The notes beneath the pieces are model-generated. The model searched no databases, had not been told where the DNA came from, and saw only the letters and a list, made by a program, of their open reading frames with translations. A stretch of DNA of 36,191 nt, taken from contig UZAE01012599.1 of assembly GCA_900617975.1 (NCBI GenBank), forward strand, positions 1-36,191, read 5' to 3'. Source of the stretch: Rodentolepis nana (Eukaryota; Platyhelminthes; Cestoda; Cyclophyllidea; Hymenolepididae). A program made the position numbers and the translations under genes. Position 1 is the stretch's first letter. Every line of letters begins with the position of its first letter. Below, one piece after another: positions 10,844 through 23,447 of this stretch.

Positions 10844-11637
10844 AGTTTGTTTCCCTTTGAATGTGTTTTATCAGTGTTGAAAATCCTAACTCACCAATCG
10901 CATGTTAATAAATTGGTATGACATTCATAAGCTCTCTTGAAATCTCGTTACGCCTACTTTGTCTCGGACCAATCATTTAACGATATTAATTTTACTGGTT
11001 AATGTGGTAGCCAATAATAGTGCATCCTTGTTTCGAGACTTTCCACTTGGCAGTCTCGTCAATTTGGCGTGCATAGTTCACATCTCTCATGGTATGCTAA
11101 TTCCTTTTTATAAAGTGGCGATTTTTAATTAATTTTTTTATTTAAAGTCGCCTTTCCCTCCTGATCATATTTGCATGCATCTCGTGCTTATCTCGAGATC
11201 TCTTAATGTTCATTTTCCTCCTCCCTTGAATTTGTTAAGAGGCGTTTTTTTGGTAGGCTTGGACCTCAAGGTCCTGGGAATCGTTCCATCCTTCTCTCGT
11301 TAATAACGCTTGTTTTAACTAAATAAAAAGATTCCTTGGTTTTTTAGCTCAGATTGATTAAAACTGTTAGTGTAATGTTCATTGAGTACTGAATTAATGA
11401 CCTTTAGTTTTGTAGGCATGCACGTTGGCCTTAAAACTTGTAGGAAACTCAAAATCAATCATTGGAAGTAGTCATAGTGTAATTCACGGGGTTCGGACTC
11501 ATTTTATTAGATGTACTTAAGTTTTAAATATGCGTCGGACAGTTCCACGCAATTTTGCGAATTTACGGCCTATTCTGTGCCGCTTCAAATGCGCACCTTT
11601 TACATTGGAACTGAACGTTGGGCATTATTCCAACATG

Positions 11638-11658
11638 TTTTTTTGTTTTTTTTTCAAG
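11638..11658 (+). promoter_or_regulatory. Strong splice acceptor, possible spliced-leader site
   Basis: A run of T broken once by G ends in TTTCAAG at 11658, just before GAG CGG AAT. The following frame opens in phase 0 with no ATG before TM1, and reads ERNTLYKVLSLSLLVLF, a good signal peptide if preceded by Met. Flatworm spliced leaders ending in AUG are known; use of one here is inference. A cis exon upstream ending in phase 0 is the alternative. Confidence 0.4.
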
Positions 11659-14600
11659 GAGCGGAATACTTTATACAAAGTGCTTTCTCTCTCCCTACTG
11701 GTTCTATTCAACGGTTTTGGCTATTGTAAACCTTCAGGTCTCTCCGATTACACGTATGCTGAAAATGCTACCCAAATTGTGGACGATGAAGTCAGTCGCC
11801 TTACCTACGTCAAAATTGGCATCGCGATTGGAATGTTCGCTATTACGGCAGCAGCCTGTTCTTTTCCATTTATTGTGATAAGCTGTATAACACGTCGAAT
11901 CTGTTCCCGACGTTGTTTCGGATCTAGGAGCTCTGCATTGAACTCGCCCAGCTATGCTTCGGGAGTAAGTCGTTTACATTTTTTATGCCTCTTTACGATT
12001 TGCCTTAATGACTTTATAATAATTATATTATTTATTAACGTTCCATTGAAGAGATATAGTCTGGAGAACCTAGGGTTTTGTTCTTAAATCATGTTCATTA
12101 GCATGCATTAGATAAACCCTACACCATTGTCTAGTGCTGGATTAGTGTGTTTCATGAGAACTCTCAACACCGGTTGAATTCGCTTTCCTTCTCGGATGAA
12201 ATTATGTTACTCAAAATATTTTTTTGACTTTAAGCTTTCAGAAGGTAGACACTTGTAATGGATGAGATATTTTGTACATTCGTCTACACCGTTGAAGCAC
12301 CTATTTCTTTGTCGTTTCTCTCGTTCCTGCTTTTGAACGAACTCTTCAAAGGGTGAATTGATCTGGTCAACTGTTTCATTGTTGACCTTGCTGCCATTTC
12401 CATCGGCAAAGCTTGTAGATGTTGAATTATAACGCGTATAGAGTTCAGTGATTTCATTGTGTTTAACTTCATTCAATTTAACTTTCACTTAGTTTCCTCT
12501 TAGTTATAACCTTTAATTCCACTATTTACTTAATTTGAATGAATTTGGAGTCTTATTGAAGTAGGGTTGATCTAAGTTCCTGAAGAGTTCAAATTATGAA
12601 CTGTCTAATCCTATAGCTAAAATTTGAGTTTTTCCTTTGCCGGGGATATTGTAAATTCTACTATCGTTTCTGTTATGAGGAATTTTACGCAAATTACTTC
12701 ACGCTTAGATTAGCCTATTCTATTATGGTTTCCAAGGTACTTGAATCAATAAACCGGTACACACGAGTATCCAACTTTTTTCCCTCATTCCTGAGTACAA
12801 AGAACGGAAACTTCTGGAGAGGTGGGATATTTTTAACTCAAGTTATTTACCCAAGTTATCGGTGGGCTTGAATTGTTTGTCATCTAGCATGAGCAAAAAA
12901 TTAGAGCCTATAAATTTTCTTCCTTGCGTGGGATTCCCGTCTTCCCACACTTACTTTTCAATGCTTCTACTGTTTGGGGAGCTTTGATTTGGTGATCAAT
13001 AGGTCTATTCAATAAACGGTTACATTTGTGATCGTTTGCATATCTCAGTTCCAGTTGCACAATATTTCTTCTCTTCTCCCTCGCTTTTGACATTTCCATG
13101 ATATCTAAATCACTCGCTTCTCTACAAGTGTGAGATTACAACGAGCTTTAATTTACATGTACCTCCAAGTGTGGTAATAATACTATAGAAAGCTGTCTTA
13201 CTTGTACCAGACAGAAAATGTAAGAGTCCAAGGTGAGATTCAACAGAGCATAGCTTGTCAAATTTGAGAGTATGCAGTTCCCTTAATCTGTGCCAAAATC
13301 ATCAAAGTTGGTTAGAGAGGAGAATACTCAAGTCACTAGCCGTCATCATCCGTTAGATTGAAAGTGTCCCCATTATGATTGGTCAGTTTGTCGACAGCCC
13401 CTCATTCCTGGTCAGTTGCACCACACTTTTTATGACTGGAACTGAATGAAATGCTAGAACTAAGTCACTACTACTGGAAAGAACCAACTCCCAGAAGATA
13501 TGGCAATCTAATTTTTTTACTTAGACACAAAATTGCTTCTTTTATCGCTGTACTCTCAGTGAATCCATTTTATTTTCATTAATTTGGGGGATGACTCTAC
13601 GCACTTTCCAAAAGTGCTCTTCAGTCACATTCTTTTGTGAAAATTCGTTAATTTGTTGACTTTTCTTTTCCCTAGACTCAAACCTCCACCCCCTGCCCCC
13701 CCCCCCATCTTTCCCTCAACTTATCACATCGAGACGAGGTTATGGATTCTCCCTTTTCACTAAAACTAGCCAATTTCATTTTGCAGTACATCTGCACTCG
13801 TCCTCATTTACATTCTTGACCAGGTGACTCGTGTAAAACACCACTGTATTCTCACTCACTTTCACACACCCCCCCCCCTGCATACTCTTGTCTTTCTTCT
13901 GACGGTAAACTTTCCTCACGCCCAAAGTCTTCCTCCGTCCTACACATCCTCGAATCCTTATTGGGGTTTATTCAACATGCATTTTCCCAACGCAACTAGG
14001 TGTTCTAGTTTTTTGTTGAACTCTTGTTTTTCTGTTGTTAGCTCCTACTATCCGGTTCTTGTTACCTCAGCAAAACGTTAACTCTGTGATCGTTTTTCCT
14101 TCTGCACGGAAAATAAATTATTCCGATTGATTTATTGTGGCTTGATCCTTTTTATTACACCACGGTAAAATCGACGATTGTGGACAGGTACGTCCACCTC
14201 TGAGACGATGTTGGGGAGTGGGGGTGGGGATTTCGCTCTCTCAAAATAAGCATAAGCCCTATTCTATTTACTTCTATTTCATCAAATCTTACCCTTCTCC
14301 TCTAGTACTTGTTGAATGGGACGTTTTTTTCCACATGTATTGCGCAAGGGATTCTCCCCATGTCTGCATATTTTTCGTTTTACCTATAGTTTTCTTTTCG
14401 TCTTAGTTTAGATTGTTGAGCAGGGGATATTTGAATAAATCACGATGAGGAGTCGGGGGAGCAGGACGGAGGGAGATATGGGACGAGAGGAAAGCGTTCT
14501 GGATAAAGGCCAAAAGTGTATGCTTTTATGGATGCAAGTGCAGGTGCAAATGCATCGGCGGTTTACATGAGTCATTTAGTCAAGGACGTAAATGATGGTA

Positions 14601-17600
14601 TGGGTGCAGGTGCACGTGTATATGAAATGGAACAAATATATAGCAAAAAATGAATCAGCGCGAGAAAGGCCTTTATGTGTGTGTAGTCATATCAGCTTCC
14701 TTTCAGTTAATTATATATGTTAATAATCTTCCAGACTGAAGAAGTTGATGCCGCCTCTCCGACTTTCCTTCTTGATCCTCAGGCCAATGAATCCGATGAC
14801 GTACTTTTAACTCGGAATTCAGACTCCCACAGATCTCGCAACCACCACGTGGGTAGTAGAAGAATCTCTCTCTACGACGTGGATAGTCATGAGAGTAGTT
14901 CAGTCTCTCGGGAGAATTCACATCGTCTTAATATGACCAACAGTGGGGCAAGCGGCACCGACGTTACAGATACGTTGAATGGACGTGAGGAGATAAATGG
15001 GAATGGGGCGATTTCGCCGTCTACTGCTGCTTCTATCAGGACTACTCGAAAAATGTCACAGCGACGCAACCGACTACTGAAGACTTGGGCAAGTCGTATC
15101 AACTGCTTTGCTGCTGGAATTTTCCTTACAACTGGTGAGTGGCAAATGAGCTTATTCCTGTCGAGTCTTGTCTTTATAACTGTTTGTCTGGAGCATTTTA
15201 TTCCATGCTTTCCATGCACACGAAGCATTAAACTAATTCTCATTAATTGTCTAAATGTTTCCTTTATTCTTCCTTATTAAATTCAATAAAAAATGGTGGT
15301 TTAGAGTAATGTGCTCCCCAAATTTCATTCTTTAAGGACTTCCATTGGGGGCTAATTTGAATTACTGTCGCCTCAATCAGCATTTCATTATCTTCCTATA
15401 GAATTGTCCAACGTGTTGAATTCCCTTAAATCAAGCACTTATGCCCGAAGTATTATTAATTGTGCGAATTTTAGGCCCTTTGGAAAGACATTTCTTTTAG
15501 AAGTTAAGTGCAATACTTTTGTAACTAGCTTCAAGTGTTTTGGTGATTGATATTTGCCTCACTGTTTGGCTAAATAAACTTTGTGGAGCTCATTCTTTGC
15601 TAGTAGTTCTTCAAGTGTTTGATTGCTCAAGCAACCGCTACGAAGTTCGTCCGTTTTGAGGAATTTTCCTTGTGTGCCAGCATCCCTTAGGGGGGACCAA
15701 CAGTCAGATGGTAAAGGGCTTCATGAAATTAGGATTTTCGTACCATACTTGGGAATAAGTTTCAAGAATATTCTAATGGCCTAAAGGATTCTAAAAACGA
15801 TATTTTCTTCGAATCAACTTTACTCCTGTACTCTTGTGTTAAAGACAGAATTCGTATTGTTAGTTACCACTCAATTGAATAATGAGAGAGAAGATAAAGG
15901 AGGCCCTTTTTGTTATTACAAGTGTCATTAATTTGTGGAAAATAGCACGATTTCTGAACACTAAATGACCATTCCATCCACCCTCATTATTGGCCATATC
16001 TGTAGATGACCGGGTGTTTTTTTTTGTATCGCTTTTTCACTTAGAGCCTGGTTTCTTGGCCCTTCAGGATTCCCATCTGTGACACTCCAAGACTCATTAT
16101 CCCAATTGTCTTTGTGCTTATTTTCGCCTCTATGTCTTTAAAAATTTGTCTTTAAACGCTAGCTTGCCAAATTTATCGATTTTTCCCGTCATTATTTTTG
16201 ATATAGGTAAGTGTGATGTGAAGAGCAGCCCTATTTTATTTTCATTCAGTACTCTCGTATGGGCATTAAACTTCTTGGTTCATACTCTACTCGGCTAATT
16301 TATTGTGAACCCTGTAATCTGCCTCATTTAATTTCCAGTGTAGTGGGGTTGAAAGCATGTGTCTATAAAGGCGTAGTCTCTCATTATCTACGTCTAATTT
16401 TATGATAGATTTAGAATCTTAACCAAACTTCCCACCTCCTCCTCCTCCTCCTATCCAAAATAAAATTCAATTGGTAACAAGCCGCCTCCCTCATTAACTT
16501 AAGAGTTGCTAGTCCCCTGTTGTCAACTCTTCTATTGAGCAAATATGAGAATGAGTCGACCACCCCATCTTACTCGGATGGAAAACTAAACAGGCTGGGT
16601 TTATTTAACTGAAATCTCCACGTTTTTCTGCCACTGCAATTGATCAATGTTTACCTCTCAGTCGGTGTTCGATATTGCCATTATTGGCTTTGTGCGCTAT
16701 CAACTTTAATGACTAGTGTCTAACGACAACAGTAGGCTCTCTCTCTCCCCCCCCCCTCAACTTATTGTCAATTTAATCAAACTAGCATTCCTCGGCTAGG
16801 CTGGTTGACCTGTCTCTCTCTCTCTCACTCTCTGTCGTGGAGTCACAGATCCAGCATTGTTTATTCATGTGATTATTTACTTTGCTGTGATCTGCGTTGT
16901 GGAGGGGGGGGGGGGGTTCACCGCTTTTTTGAACACCGATTTACACTGCGCCAAGCAAGTGAATAAACATCTCACTTCGAAGAACTTATCAACTGCTTAC
17001 TTGTCCCTATGCAATCCGCAAGGCACTTGTTCATTAGCTGTGCTTTCTGTTAAATTGTCTGTATGGTGAAGGTATGTTTCTTGTCTCTTGAATACTTATT
17101 CCTGTGTGGGGTTATCAGCCACCTTTGCAATATGTGTCCAATTTTAATTGCCTCCTTTTGAAAGGCCTCTACTTTCCATCACTCTGTGCACACGATAACC
17201 GAAAGAGTTGGGTTTTTTTCTGATATTGGTGTGTGGGCAAAAAATTAGCATCCTGAAACGGTTGATGCGACCTTCATCACCTGCTTTTACACAGCAATCT
17301 TATAATTCACTGGTTTACCTTAGGTTTGACTGTGGCCACTACGCCACTGACGGTATGTGAACTTTTCTCAACGTTAGGCGGTCAACATTCTTCCCTATTA
17401 CAGTTGCTTTTTTCTCTAATATTTCTCTATATTTCTATCAACGATGGCACTTTGGCGAAATTTGTTGCTGCCCTAAAAGTAACTTCCACTGCATTGCATG
17501 GGGTTTGAAGAAGGCTACATTCTCGATCAATTATTGAGACTATTTTTGTTATATTCCTTTACACCTTGAAGAGACATAAACAGAAATCTTCTTATTGTAT

Positions 17601-20600
17601 GCCTTTTGAATGATGACTCTCTTGCGCTTCCGAAATTTGCATCTAGGTCATCACCTAAGTACCTTGACCCCATAGGGGAGCATGATTTTTTGCCTATTGC
17701 CAAGTTCGCAGTGATATTTGAAGTATCTAATCCTGCGCGTGTTGTCAAGTTCCTCGCAGAACATCATCACGCTTCCTCGAGTGCTTTAATTTGTTGTATG
17801 AGAGTTGCTTAGGTGGTTCTTGAGTGATCATTGCTAGGGCTTAGTTCTTCTATCAGCGATTCCCGAACCCATTCCATCTGCTTGTCTCTATGACTCACAT
17901 GCGGGCACACGCTTGTTACTTACCCCACTAGTGGGGATCTCTCGTCTATCTCGCAAGTTTTCTCTCAGTTTTTTCCCTATTCTCTCTCGCTATTTTAGTC
18001 GCTGTTCTGTAGTAGACTTCGGTTGGCACTCCATTTGTGTTCTGCTTCATTCTGGTCGCTGTAGCTACCTACTCTTAGTGATTATTTAGATTTCGCTAGT
18101 GCTTCAGCAAGTTTAAATGCCAAAATGCAGGCTCAGCTTATTGCAATTATGATCTCAAGTCACCGGAAGTAGTTATGCTCTTGTCTATTTCTTACTTCAA
18201 TCTTTACCTTCACTGAATGTAAAAGAATTTCACTTAAGTTTAAACGGCGATAACTTGGCGTCATTGCCAAAACTACTCCACGCTTGTGGTGACGGTATTG
18301 ATGAGGACTATGAGCTTGAAGTGGCGTTCATTGAGCCGTGTGGGCAGGAGAAATGTGGTCGCTTGTGAATACAGAAATGCAAGACAATATAATTTCTTTT
18401 ATATAAGGGTAGTCAATGGGGAATATTGTGAATATTACGCAACTCATCGCGTCTCAATATGTTTTGGAAAACCCTTGCCAATTCATTTGGGGGTGTTTCC
18501 ACCCAATCGTATTTCGTCTTCTCATTTCTAACTCCTCGTTGCTCCTTTGCGTTGTTCGTAGGTTGTAGTGCTTGCGTCAGCTCCACTTTGTACGCTCGTA
18601 TATGCAACTGGGAGGAAATTCCTAACGAGGTCTCATGAACGCGATATTTTTTTCCGGTGAACAAACCGTATGTTGTAGACGGTTACGCTTGTTGTTAACA
18701 ACCAAACCAATCATTCTCTGAAAAACAAACAGGAGTAACTGTCTGTGGATAATTGGTGATGAAAATTTAGCATAATATTAGAAACAATTTTCATCTCAAA
18801 TAAGTCTCCACAATAAACGCTCTTTGTCCGATTGAAAATTATCTTCTGCAGGACAGAATTCGGAACCGCTGTTAACACGTGATAACGCAGCACTAAATAA
18901 TACCCAGTTAGCACGAAATAGCTGCCGGGATATCACGTGACTCGCCGCAAACACTCAGCATCACTTCCAGTATGATAGAGAACACCTAATCTCCTTCATC
19001 TTGGCCACGCTCTATTAATCATACAATAGCAGTAACACGTCAATTTCGACTCATGGAGAACCATCTGAGCTCTCTAAATTTGATTGCTTTTTTTCTTTCC
19101 TAGAGAATTCCACTTTGCTAAGTTTGCGCGCGTGTGTGCCTTCACAGTAAATGTATTCAATTCTCTTTCGGCTTCTACCTTGATTGGGGCTGGTCGGTTG
19201 GTGGCTCTGGAGTGACGGTGTGAATCGGGGTGTTTGAGAATTTTCTGGCACTCTTCTTCACGATTTATAGGATAGGAGCTTGGAATGAGGAAAAAATTGT
19301 GCATAGTCCAATTGAAATTTGGACATATTGGGTTACATAAGAAGTAATAACCACACCCCAATCAGGTCAGCTTGTTTTGGCATGTTTACAGAGAGAGAAT
19401 GACCGATATGGTAGCTGCTCTATAAACGTATCTTAAACACACATAGGACCCTGGGTATACTGACCCGAATTGTCAAACTTTCCTTGGGACCATAATTCGT
19501 GGCTAAACGGAAGTCATCTTATTCATAACAGAGTACACTGGACAATTACCATTATGCCATTCCACGTGTTGTGCTGTCAATGTACACATCTATCAACTTA
19601 GATTTCACGAGCTCAATATTAATCGGCTCACTGGTTAATTCTGATCAATCAGGAAGGGTGATTAATAGTAACTTTCTCAATAGGAGCGATTCCATTTTAT
19701 CTCTCCCTTGCTCAAATCGACTGCTGTCTTATTAATCAACATGCACCCAAATCGCATTAAGCATTGATTTGCTAAAACCAATGTTATTTGTTTTTTTTAA
19801 TCATCACATGACTAGCCTCTACGCTGTACTGCGCCACTGATATGACTAGTGACGTCAACTACTTTCTTAAATTGTCCCTAGCTTTAAAGTGAAGTTTACT
19901 AAACTGACAAATCAAGCAATTTTTACAGATGCGTTAAGATTATATGCCACCGCCCAATTTACGATGCTTGTGTCCGTTTCAATTATTTGACGTATTAAAT
20001 TATTTAAATTTAAAATTTGTTTATATACCACTGAAATTGGCCAGACACAGATTGTCCTAATTTTAAATTATGTGATATTGATTTTAATCCGACAGTGTGG
20101 ATTGTCTCTCTCCCCCTCTCAGAATTGTATGACTAGACCTTGCATCCATTTCACTATTACACATTAGGTTTACGCCTTCATAAATCTGCTAAGACATACA
20201 TATAAGTCAAATATGATATGGTCTCGTTTAAAACATGAGATATTGTTGAAAATGTGGGTTGTGATTAAGCCCTCACATCTCCAAAGTAGTTCTAACAACA
20301 TTTAAACTTGAGGATAATGGGTAGATATCTTACATTTCTACCAAATCTAATTAGTATGCTTGGCCATCCAAATCACTGTGCATCGATCCCGTGACTGTGT
20401 GCATTAAACTGCTCGGAATTCCAGTATGGAACTTTGGTCTTAAGCTGTGTATGGCACTTCTTGTCAGTCCGCATCGATCCGAGTTTGCAATTCTCTGTGG
20501 AAGTCTAAGGCTCTATGCACAATTACTCTTCAATCACCTTGTGCTTGGTTACGGACGAAGAGAAGGGTGCACTTTCGCTTTGCCTACTACTACTCACTAA

Positions 20601-21987
20601 GCGTCATGAATGCCCAATGATACTCATCAATTTTTTTTACTAATATCTCTTCCTTATTCCACTTCTTTTTACCTTATTCAAACTATCTTAGTTTCAAAAG
20701 TTAGCTAGTCAGTGAAAATATTTGTTCGATTTTATTGAAAGTTTACTAATTCTAAATCAATGATCATTTTATTTTATTTCGCCTCCAACCGTAGATGATT
20801 TCGTTACTGCATGCGTTTTTTATTAGTCTTTTCACGAGTTTGTACTAATATTCAACGTAATCATTTTTTTATTGGCAAATGTATTGATAAATCGCTTGAA
20901 TTGAACATTTATTGATCTGTTCATTAACTTAGTTTCATTTGAGTTTTTGGGGTTAAGTTCTTACTGATGTTGGCTATCGTGAAATCAAAACAAAAACTGC
21001 CAATTCCTCGGATATGATGCAGTTTTAAAAAAATTGCTTTGATGTTCTGCCTTTCATTCGGAGATAGGTAAATAAAATTTGCGATAGGAGTTTGTTGATT
21101 TCATGTTTACTGTAATCCTCCAATCACCATGAATATGGTCACAATTGAATCAAATTTTACGGATGTGACATGGGATCTCTGACATTACGTTAAGTTAATT
21201 CACTCACGATGAGTCATCTTTTGGTCAGAATGAATTCGCAAAAATGCCCTGTGGCTTAATGACTTTGCAGGTATCTATGCGGTTGTATTTGTATGATCAG
21301 CTGATACTTTCATAACTGCTTTATTCCACTTTGAATATTTTATCATAAGCATCTTTACTCTTGATCCGCGATATGTTGTTATGAAGCAGCTGCTCTACCA
21401 ATTGTAGGTACTATATCTTACCTATGATACGTCTTCACTTCATTTGTAAGTGGACAAGCCCCTTGTAAAAATGTGGGCAAACTATGCATTATTTCCTGCG
21501 CTAATGGCCGGTCTTCTGTTTATAGGCCTAATGGATCTCTTCCCTGATGTGAATGACGCAATTGAGATTGCTTTGAGTGCTCTTAAAATCAATACACACT
21601 ACCCCTTCGCGGCCCTCTTCACTCTATTCGGATTTTTCATGGTATTGACAATAGAACAGGGTGCCCATGTCTGCCACAGAAAGCATCGAAGTATACCCAC
21701 CTCCGATGCAGACGCCCCCCACAACCACCACGAACACGGCGGTGGTCACTCGCACCATAATGAAATAATTTCTGAAGCTGCGATTGGCACCTCGACCTTT
21801 CAGGTCATGCTCTTACTTATCTCCCTCTCCGTCCATTCTGTCTTTGAAGGCCTTGCCGTGGGTTTACAACGAAGTGTATCTGAAGTGGTCGCACTGTTCT
21901 CCGCCCTTCTACTTCATAAACTTATTATGGCCGCTAGTATAGGTAAGTTATCGAAAATTGGTATATAATATGTACCAGAGATTTTTT

Positions 21988-22025
<38 letters not shown>

Positions 22026-22656
22026 TTATTTTCTTTTAGCAATATAAACGGCGAAACCCATTGTCCAATCATATACCTCATTCTTTCCTCCATTTTGTAG
22101 TAAATAAATCGCCTAACCAATAGCTAAACTCACCACTATGCAGGTCTGCTGTCTGTGAATAACTTATTGTTCAGTGAAGTCTGAAACATTAATCATTTTC
22201 CTGAATAACAAAATGGTGTTACTCAGTCTCCTCTTTAGTACAGACGAATTTGTACTTAGTAGTCCTGAAATGAATTTTAGCAACGTTAGGTCATATGGAA
22301 TCACCTTACTTATTTTTTTAGGTTTCTCTTTGGCGACATCACATCAGCAACAAGTGGGTGGAATCGCGCGTTCTCAATGGATGGGAGCCCTCTTTTTCTC
22401 CCTAGCCTCTCCTATTGGCGTTTTAATCGGTTGGCCCCTCATTGCACAGCGGTCCTCGCCGGCCCTCCTTATGGCTATTGCAGTTCTCCAAGGTCTGGCC
22501 TGTGGCACTTTCTTCTTCGTTGTGTTTTGTGAGATGCTTCCACGTGAATTTGGTGAGAACGAGAAGGTGGGCATTAAGGACAGATTTGGGAAGATTGTTT
22601 CCCTCATTTTGGGCTTTGCTCTCATTGCCATTTACATTGCCCTTGGACCGGAGTGA
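11659..22656 (+). CDS. ZIP-family (SLC39A1-3-like) zinc transporter
   Basis: Four exons join in frame: 11659-11964, 14735-15134, 21526-21942 and 22322-22656 (TGA), giving 485 codons plus a start. ZIP proteins carry zinc or related divalent metals into the cytosol across plasma or vesicle membranes. A signal-peptide-like segment (KVLSLSLLVLFNGFG) precedes TM1 (about 11805-11890). TM2 is split by an intron: INCFAAGIFLTT joins LMDLFPDV, matching the human ZIP1 order CFAGGVFLAT/LLDLLPDY. TM4 has HSVFEGLAVGLQ and TM5 LLLHKLIMAAS, the metal-site helices. The TM3-TM4 loop is His-rich (HNHHEHGGGHSHH). There is no HEXPHEXGD motif, so it is not the LIV-1 subfamily. A roughly 140-residue Ser/Asn/Arg-rich loop between TM1 and TM2 is unusually long. 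The start is uncertain: ATG at 11530 (528 residues), or an AUG added by a spliced leader at the strong acceptor ending at 11658. Confidence 0.88.
11965..14734. other. First intron of the ZIP gene
   Basis: Starts GTAAGT and ends CTTCCAG. It carries a possible nested minus-strand gene (12207-13287), C-rich tracts near 13698 and 13868, and a degenerate GCAGGTGCAAATGCA-type repeat around 14528-14630. No + strand exon is supported inside it. Confidence 0.7.
12207..13287 (-). CDS. Possible antisense gene nested in the ZIP intron
   Basis: I do not recognise the product. Three minus-strand segments join in phase: 13287-13208 (LRELHTLKFDKLCSVESHLG...), 13104-12955 (includes MEMSKAREKRRNIVQLELRY and RLLNRPIDHQIKAPQTVEAL) and 12487-12207 (includes KLNEVKHNEITELYTRYNS, ends KSKKYFE then stop TAA). 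Donors are GTACAAG and GTAAGTG. The acceptor before 13287 (TTTTGGCACAG) is good, and that before 12487 lacks a pyrimidine tract. The predicted protein is charged and helix-prone. No start exon or poly(A) signal was found. It could be a genuine nested gene, a decayed one, or chance: three compatible phases are suggestive, not proof. Confidence 0.3.
16736..16916. repeat. CT-rich, (TC)n and poly-G simple repeats
   Basis: CT then C-run at 16736-16757, (TC)n at 16811-16833, and a 13-base G run at 16904-16916. All lie within the ZIP intron. A short open frame across the G run has no coding support. Confidence 0.9.
18413..18664 (-). pseudogene. Possible relic of a Tc1/mariner-like transposase
   Basis: A minus-strand open segment of about 83 residues contains SLGISSQLHIRAYKVELTQA followed by LQPTNNAKEQR. 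The pattern L-x-AYK-x-LTQ-x-L-x-P-x(4)-RR is familiar from animal transposases of the IS630/Tc1/mariner superfamily, between the N-terminal DNA-binding region and the first catalytic Asp. No DEAHF-type catalytic motif follows; the frame ends soon after, at RRDELRNIHNIPH. I saw no terminal inverted repeats. If real, it is a short inactive fragment inside the ZIP intron. Confidence 0.25.
21990..22021. repeat. (TA)n microsatellite in the third ZIP intron
   Basis: About 32 bases of alternating T and A within the intron 21943-22321. Confidence 0.95.
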
Positions 22657-22697
22657 AGTCAAAGCATACGCGAATGCCCGAACCGACTCTTTCTGTT

Positions 22698-22722
22698 TAT
22701 ATTATTATTATTATTATTATTA
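22698..22722. repeat. (ATT)n microsatellite
   Basis: Seven consecutive ATT triplets, about 45 bases after the ZIP stop codon, probably in its 3' UTR. No AATAAA was seen within several hundred bases downstream. Confidence 0.9.
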
Positions 22723-23071
22723 CTATCCAATTATATCCCCCAGAGAAGCTTGCCAAATTTGATCCTCATATATAAATTTCTGTGATTTCTACTCTTCCTT
22801 CTCCCACCCCTATTCATCTCTTCCTCACATACCAATGAATTGACATGCTTTGACTTAAATATAGACCAATGAGAAGCAAGTATGCCGATATATACTCAAT
22901 TTTGTGACCCATATTATGGAAGATGGTAGTTGTCTATTGTTGCAGGATTGTGTATTACCTCAGATGGGCGCGCTTTTATTCATATTGGTACTCTTTTCGT
23001 ACTTTTATAGGCCTTATGAGCTTTCATTTTACGCCCATTTACACATTTAGACCACGCTTCAAACAAAAATA

Positions 23072-23190
23072 TTTATTTATATCAAATGGCAGGCTTAATG
23101 ATAGTTATCATTAGCCCTTTAGTGACATCGAGCTTCACAGAGGGTATAAATGGCAAGGTCACAAAAAGTCAAGGGAGGGGGGGNAAAAAA

Positions 23191-23221
<31 letters not shown>

Positions 23222-23447
23222 GCAGAAGAGTAATTCACTTATGTAAGAGAGGCAGACACAAAGGTAGAGTAAAAGGTGTGTGGAGTACTGTGGAAGTGGT
23301 GGAATATGACATACAGTCGGGTCAGGGTAGTTTAAAGTGAGAAGTCAACTACACGTTTATAGACTTTTTGGCGTATGAGATACATTGTCCACAGTGCACT
23401 ACGTGGAGGTAGGTCAATCGCCCCCCCCCCCCCCCCTNCCCCCCCCT
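23072..23447 (+). mobile_element. Dispersed element, copy B (degenerate)
   Basis: Starts TTTATTTATATCAAATGGCAGG, then AATGATAGTTATCATT, a 7-bp hairpin with a 2-base loop, and shares the purine-rich middle and the single 3' unit (GTATGAGATACATTGTCCACAG...). The middle contains a long G run (23191-23220) and an ambiguous base (23184). The 3' CACACCC end is replaced by a C tract with a second ambiguous base (23438). No clear target-site duplication remains, so this is probably an older copy. Confidence 0.75.

Larger units (their letters stand above)
15135..21525. other. Second intron of the ZIP gene (6.4 kb)
   Basis: Opens GTGAGT and closes TTTATAG. It includes CT-rich and poly-G tracts at 16736-16916, and a possible transposase relic at 18413-18664 on the minus strand. 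Minus-strand frames at 19051-19361 and other short frames showed nothing I could identify. The splice is well supported because it rejoins the conserved ZIP TM2 exactly. Confidence 0.7.

Noticed and set aside
15135..15280. Extension of the second ZIP exon to the stop near 15280
   Set aside because: Splicing at 15134 to 21526 restores the conserved TM2 (FLTT-G-LMDLFPDV), so the extension is intron.
21450..21525. ZIP exon starting at 21450
   Set aside because: The in-frame residues before 21526 do not fit the ZIP alignment. The TTTATAG acceptor at 21525 gives an exact family match.
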